In this document: in pieces, positions 17,944 through 21,803 of the stretch
How positions within the stretch are numbered: position 1 is the first letter of the stretch
How the letters are laid out: each line of letters begins with the position of its first letter
IMG/VR virus record: IMGVR_UViG_3300034198_005697
Coordinates: 1-21,803 of that record
Length of the DNA: 21,803 bases
From: a virus
Direction: 5' to 3' (one strand)
Position numbers and translations under genes: made by a program
The notes under the pieces: generated by a model
The model's database searches: none
Seen by the model: the letters and a program-made list of their open reading frames with translations, nothing else
Told to the model about the DNA's origin: nothing

Positions 17944-20637
17944 ATGTCGTCCACACCGATCCCAAGTAGATTAGTTCATAAACACACTGGTGTTGCTGGA
18001 GCAACACCGACAACATCATATCTTGAATATGGTGAACTTCTGATCAACCATGCAGACGGAAAACTGTTTTATAAAACGGTAGGTGCGAGTGGTGTTCCTA
18101 CCATACAATTCATTTCAAACGGTTCATCCGGAAGCGGTGAACTCATTACTGGTGTAGCAGTAGTTAGTGGAAAGTTAGCGGTATATACATCTTTGGGGAA
18201 TACTTACACCACATCACAAGATGTTATTGGACCGGCCGGTCCTCAAGGTGCACTTGGTTTAACTGGAGCAACTGGTCCGCGAGGTGCTACTGGCGCTGCA
18301 GCCAATGCGCTTAATCTTAAAGGATATGTTACGTCGCTACCTAGTAGCGGACAATCCGTAGGAGATGTTTATATTGTAAGCAGCACTGGTCATGCATGGG
18401 CATGGATCTATAACAGCGTTCCAGCTTTAGTTTGGGTTGACCTGGGAACATTTCAAGGTCCAGCTGGATCGAATGGTGCGACTGGTGCAACTGGAGTTGG
18501 CGCAACCGGTGTCGCTGGAGCTACTGGATCTGCTGGTGCAACGGGAATTCAAGGAGCAACTGGACCGATCGGTGCATCTGGTATAGCTGGCCCTCAAGGA
18601 CCTACCGGTATTCAGGGAGCGACAGGACCAACCGGTTCAACCGGATCTTCTGGGCCAACTGGGCCAACTGGGCCAACTGGGCCAACCGGTTCAACTGGCT
18701 CGACTGGTTCAACAGGTTCTTCGGGACCGTCTGGCCCGACTGGACCAACCGGTTCAACAGGTTCTTCTGGGCCAACTGGACCGCATGGTGCATCTGGTGT
18801 TCCAGGCGCAACTGGAATAAGCGTTCAAGAAGTACAAGTTACTTATGACGGTGACATGTATATCAAGTTTACCAACGATGATGTTGTTTTTGTTGGTAAT
18901 ATAACAGGTCCACAAGGAGAAGCTGGAAATTCAGTGAACCTTAAAGGCACAGCTGCAACTGTGGGAGCACTCCCGTCAACAGGCAACACTCAAGGCGATA
19001 TGTGGATAGTTTCCGCAGACAGTCATTGTTATGTCTGGAATGGCGCACTGCCTTGGAAAGATGTAGGACTGTTACAAGGACCGGCTGGTGCTAGCGGTGC
19101 TACAGGTCCACGTGGATATTATGGACCGCAAGGATCAACTGGGGCCACTGGACCAACAGGTATTCAGGGATCAACTGGTCCACGCGGAACTCAAGGTAAT
19201 GTTGGACCTAGTGGAGCGACTGGTCCTAGCGGCGCAACTGGTCCTAGCGGAACAACGGCATTTGCTGGTCTGACTGATAAAACCACAGCCGATCTGCCAA
19301 ATATCAACGTGCCGCTGAGAGCTGAGCTCAATACATTGACAACTGAAGCGGAAGCAGTATCCGCAATGGGTGATGCGTTAATACGATCACTAAAGTCTGT
19401 ATGGCCAAGCAACGCTGGAACTTTTCTATTCTCTACAACAAAATCAACTGCTGGAGTAATATATGTTATTACTTCGACCGGATATGCAAGATTGATAAAT
19501 TCCGATGGTACACTTGGTGCACAGGTTGGAACTGGAGATCCAATTAGCACTATTACTTTAACAATTCCAAGCGGTGGTATACATAGACCTCTTGGCGTGC
19601 TATCCGTTGCCAACGGTGGATCTGTTAGAAGTGGCGATATTATTTACATCGTTGCAAATGGACAAAACATCACTGCAGTTTCTGTTGCAGGTTTAAGCAG
19701 CTTAGAATTACTAGGTTTAGACAACAATAGATTGACCAGTTTCTCTGGAAATGGTCTGACGGGTTTAACAAACCTTACCTTAAGCAATAATGCTTTACTG
19801 ACATTTTCCTCGGGAGAAAGTTTGGATAATTTGGTTAATCTTATCCTTGATAATAATGCATTGACCAGTTTTTCCGAAAATGGTTTAAGCGTCTTAGAAA
19901 CTCTAAGCATAACTGAAAATGAACTAACTAGTTTTTCTATAACGGGTTCTTCTACTCTGATCGAACTAAACTTAAGTTATAATGCTTTGACAACATTCTC
20001 TGGAACAGGATTATCAAATTTGGGAACACTTTATCTTGAGAATAATAGATTGACCAGTTTCTCTGGAACAGGATTATCTAATTTGCAATATCTTTTATTA
20101 AATAATAATCAGTTAACTACATTTTCTGGAGTTGGATTTGGTAATTTGAGTGAACTACATCTAAATAACAATTTACTAGAAAGTTTTAGTGGAACAGGAT
20201 TAGGAAACCTGCTTGTTATGGACGCATCGCATAACTTGTTACCTAACTTAAATGCAGCTGCATTAACTAACATTGAAACTTTAATTTTAAGTTATAATGC
20301 GCTAACGTCTTTTGCAACAAGTGGATTATCAAATTTGGGAACACTCATTTTGTCTAATAATCAATTAACTAGTCTTTCGGTATCCAGCTTAACTGTTCTG
20401 GGAAATGTTGATGTTAGTTATAATAACATTTCTTCATTTTCAATGGCAGGATTGGATTATCTGTTACAAATAACCATTGATCATAACCCAACTATGAATG
20501 TTGATAATGCTATTAACTCTATTTCATCCGGTCAGGACGAAGGTACCTTAGTTGCTGATAATAGAGTAACCAGTGCTTCTCAAACCAAACGCAATGACTT
20601 AAATATAAATCATGGCTGGTCGATAATATTAGTATAA
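17944..20637 (+). CDS. Collagen-like tail fibre with C-terminal leucine-rich repeats
   Basis: The 897-aa protein is a chimera of phage fibre and LRR. Residues 1-60 form an attachment-type domain ([19 protein letters not shown]). Gly-X-Y collagen-like segments lie at about 96-118, 172-292, 322-328 and 379-438, rich in GATGPTGS triplets and expected to form trimeric stalks. Two copies of a roughly 50-residue domain interrupt them (about 121-171 and 330-378; NLKG...GD.(Y/W)IVS...W.DLG). A short beta segment lies at 293-321. Residues 439-583 are a beta-rich neck. Residues 584-857 are 13 repeats of 21 residues (one has 22) with the consensus [21 protein letters not shown], a bacterial internalin/BspA-like pattern. 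A 40-residue tail with NHGWSIILV ends the protein. The distal LRR is inferred to be the receptor-binding tip. The start is fixed by the octamer and the conserved N-terminus. Confidence 0.9.
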   Translation: MSSTPIPSRLVHKHTGVAGATPTTSYLEYGELLINHADGKLFYKTVGASGVPTIQFISNGSSGSGELITGVAVVSGKLAVYTSLGNTYTTSQDVIGPAGPQGALGLTGATGPRGATGAAANALNLKGYVTSLPSSGQSVGDVYIVSSTGHAWAWIYNSVPALVWVDLGTFQGPAGSNGATGATGVGATGVAGATGSAGATGIQGATGPIGASGIAGPQGPTGIQGATGPTGSTGSSGPTGPTGPTGPTGSTGSTGSTGSSGPSGPTGPTGSTGSSGPTGPHGASGVPGATGISVQEVQVTYDGDMYIKFTNDDVVFVGNITGPQGEAGNSVNLKGTAATVGALPSTGNTQGDMWIVSADSHCYVWNGALPWKDVGLLQGPAGASGATGPRGYYGPQGSTGATGPTGIQGSTGPRGTQGNVGPSGATGPSGATGPSGTTAFAGLTDKTTADLPNINVPLRAELNTLTTEAEAVSAMGDALIRSLKSVWPSNAGTFLFSTTKSTAGVIYVITSTGYARLINSDGTLGAQVGTGDPISTITLTIPSGGIHRPLGVLSVANGGSVRSGDIIYIVANGQNITAVSVAGLSSLELLGLDNNRLTSFSGNGLTGLTNLTLSNNALLTFSSGESLDNLVNLILDNNALTSFSENGLSVLETLSITENELTSFSITGSSTLIELNLSYNALTTFSGTGLSNLGTLYLENNRLTSFSGTGLSNLQYLLLNNNQLTTFSGVGFGNLSELHLNNNLLESFSGTGLGNLLVMDASHNLLPNLNAAALTNIETLILSYNALTSFATSGLSNLGTLILSNNQLTSLSVSSLTVLGNVDVSYNNISSFSMAGLDYLLQITIDHNPTMNVDNAINSISSGQDEGTLVADNRVTSASQTKRNDLNINHGWSIILV
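18652..18687 (+). repeat. 9-nt tandem repeat in collagen-like region
   Basis: Three identical consecutive copies of GGGCCAACT followed by GGGCCAACC, encoding Gly-Pro-Thr triplets. The surrounding 18600-18790 region holds further GGTTCAACT/GGTTCAACA-type near repeats. In-frame slippage here would change stalk length without breaking the gene. Confidence 0.85.
19693..20514 (+). repeat. Leucine-rich repeat array, 13 units
   Basis: Thirteen units of 63 nt (the second is 66 nt) encode 21-residue LRRs, residues 584-857. Some units are close to identical at DNA level: a 23-nt block (ggattatcaaatttgggaac plus act) occurs in the sixth unit near 20007 and again in the eleventh near 20322. Leucine codons are mostly TTA/TTG. 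Unit nine ([13 protein letters not shown]) and the last unit (IDHNPTMNV) are degenerate. Confidence 0.9.
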
Positions 20638-20643
20638 TCAAAA

Positions 20644-21072
20644 ATGAAAAATATATTCATACCAAAATCTAATGGTACACACGTTCGCATTTCCGATGAC
20701 GTGCGCGGTGATCTAAAGGAATTTCCTGATACAGCGGTTATAAAGCCAGCTAAAGCGATAGTTGATCCAAGTAAGTTCAAAGTATACTCTAAACAGGTTG
20801 CTGTTCCTACGCCCGTTGGTCCATTAGCTCCATATGAAATTGCTAACTGGCGCGCACGAGCAATACTTGAAATTGATGGACTGCTAGCAAGCGTGGAAAG
20901 CGTACTGTCAAGCATGCCAGGCGATGCTGGCATTATTGCACGATCTGCATGGAATGCCGGTGCTGCACTAACACGACATGGCGCTACGGTTACAGCTATC
21001 GGGTCAACTCTTGGATTGAACGCATCACAAATTGACGCGATGTTTATTCGTGCAGCAGCGCTTGAAGTTTAA
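20644..21072 (+). CDS. Small tail/fibre accessory protein (DALF-type C-terminus)
   Basis: The 142-aa protein has a basic, polar N-terminal part (MKNIFIPKSNGTHVRI). The helical C-terminal half at about 62-142 reads EIANWRARAILEIDGLLASV, then SAWNAGAALTRHGATVTAI and LGLNASQIDAMFIRAA. It fits a motif common in small proteins next to phage tail-fibre genes: arginine/alanine helix, 'W..a..l.R....v..i...LGL...qiD.mF..Aa.l'. Such proteins are often annotated as XkdW-like or hypothetical tail proteins. The function is unproven; a fibre-assembly or baseplate-linking role would fit the context. The start is 6 nt after the LRR fibre stop. No late-promoter octamer precedes it, so it is probably read from the fibre's transcript. 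Confidence 0.7.
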   Translation: MKNIFIPKSNGTHVRISDDVRGDLKEFPDTAVIKPAKAIVDPSKFKVYSKQVAVPTPVGPLAPYEIANWRARAILEIDGLLASVESVLSSMPGDAGIIARSAWNAGAALTRHGATVTAIGSTLGLNASQIDAMFIRAAALEV

Positions 21073-21080
21073 TATAAATA
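21073..21080 (+). promoter_or_regulatory. Putative T4-type late promoter -10 element (TATAAATA)
   Basis: A perfect octamer immediately after the TAA stop (21070-21072) of the accessory gene. The next ATG is 6 nt away. The T4-type transcription start would be one base before it. Confidence 0.65.
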
Positions 21081-21086
21081 CGGTGT

Positions 21087-21431
21087 ATGGCACAATACAC
21101 TGACATCATTATAGATCAAGGATCAACCTATTCTGGTAAGATACCTGTGATTGGATCCAATAAGCTAGCCGTCGATCTTACTGGATATTCGGCGCGTGGG
21201 CAAATCAGACGTTCATATCAATCTCTGACATCAATCAGTTTTTCCACCAGCATTGATGATCCAACTAGTGGTGTGATTTTTATTAATCTTACGCCGGCTC
21301 AAACTGGTGCTCTTAAAGCTGGACGTTATGTATTTGATGTTGAAATTTACAACACATCTGGGACTGATGTCATTCGTGTATGTGAAGGACAAGCTGAAGT
21401 GACTCCGCGTGCAACTAAACCTTCTGTATAA
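21087..21431 (+). CDS. Small beta-sandwich-like tail protein, 114 aa
   Basis: The protein appears all-beta: YTDIIIDQGSTYSGKIPV, VDLTGYSARGQIRRSY, SGVIFINLTPAQTGALKAG, RYVFDVEIYNTSGTDVIRV and EGQAEVTPRAT. The pattern 'idqGsTy...DLtGysargqiR...G.i...Lt..qT..l..GrYvfDveiy...G...r..eG...vtp..T' is shared with small proteins next to collagen-like fibres in diverse phages. It also recalls the N-terminal domain of BppU-type baseplate-to-receptor linkers. It is likely a virion adaptor for the fibre that follows (inference). The gene has its own late-promoter octamer and precedes the collagen-like fibre by 9 nt. Confidence 0.75.
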   Translation: MAQYTDIIIDQGSTYSGKIPVIGSNKLAVDLTGYSARGQIRRSYQSLTSISFSTSIDDPTSGVIFINLTPAQTGALKAGRYVFDVEIYNTSGTDVIRVCEGQAEVTPRATKPSV

Positions 21432-21440
21432 TATAAAACA

Positions 21441-21803
<363 letters not shown>

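Noticed and set aside
18229-18242. Perfect 14-nt palindrome (GGACCGGCCGGTCC)
   Set aside because: It falls inside collagen-like Gly-Pro codons and is explained by codon use. There is no T-run to suggest a terminator and no operator context.
19191-19613. Antisense open frame of 140 codons
   Set aside because: It is opposite the collagen-like stalk and neck. Repetitive [10 protein letters not shown] is the complement of Gly-X-Y codons, so it is a shadow.
18600-20520. Repeat-rich stretch considered as CRISPR-like array
   Set aside because: The repeats are in frame, of 9 and 63 nt without unique spacers, and encode collagen triplets and LRRs.
17944-20637. Diversity-generating retroelement target
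   Set aside because: No reverse transcriptase, template repeat or C-type lectin fold is seen in the window; the head is an LRR. A remote element outside the window cannot be excluded.
20633-20638. TATAAT as a sigma-70 -10 box before the 142-aa gene
   Set aside because: It overlaps the stop codon of the LRR fibre and no convincing -35 element was seen. In such AT-rich sequence a chance match is likely.
21432-21439. TATAAAAC as a late promoter before the second collagen-like gene
   Set aside because: The last two bases deviate from the octamer, and T4-type spacing would start transcription inside the coding sequence.

Overview
The window is a late structural-gene block of a T4-like contractile-tailed bacteriophage (Caudoviricetes, myovirus). 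All genes are on the + strand and packed almost end to end; the largest gap is 26 nt. Both window edges cut genes. The gene set (gp27, gp5, gp25, gp6, gp7 and gp8 counterparts, then a very large DUF4815-like protein and a fibre cassette) resembles the baseplate region of T4-like cyanophages and related aquatic phages. The AT-rich composition, lack of Shine-Dalgarno sequences and TATAAATA late-promoter octamers fit that group. The host cannot be read from the sequence. Two peptidoglycan-active domains suggest a bacterium with a murein wall, probably Gram-negative.

Layout. 2-4735 is the hub and spike module: a gp27-like hub protein, a gp5-like OB-fold protein carrying a CHAP/NlpC-type domain instead of T4 lysozyme, a separately encoded gp5-type beta-helix spike, and a 507-aa protein ending in a 3D/double-psi-barrel domain. 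4746-9809 is the wedge module: gp25, gp6 (baseplate J), a short gp7 counterpart and gp8. 9809-15220 holds a 1725-aa DUF4815-like protein and a 76-aa coiled-coil protein. 15236-21803 is an adhesin cassette: a fibre with a tail-collar domain and an RCC1-like beta-propeller, a collagen-like fibre ending in 13 leucine-rich repeats, a small tail/fibre accessory protein, a small beta-sandwich-like protein, and the start of a second collagen-like fibre.

Expression. Octamers matching the T4 late-promoter -10 element (four perfect TATAAATA, two with one mismatch) lie at gene junctions and split the block into about seven nested units. Five lie 5-9 nt before a start codon, so T4-type initiation would give nearly leaderless mRNAs. 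Four junctions are TAATG stop-start fusions and one is ATGA, consistent with translational coupling. No start has a recognisable Shine-Dalgarno sequence.

Together the genes build the hub and needle that pierce the envelope, the enzymes that open the wall, the wedges of the baseplate, and the fibres that recognise the host. The most unusual parts are the collagen-LRR fibre, the RCC1-propeller fibre with an inserted domain, the split and enzyme-swapped gp5, and the late-promoter/start-codon geometry. No tRNA, CRISPR array, insertion sequence, integrase or reverse transcriptase was seen.
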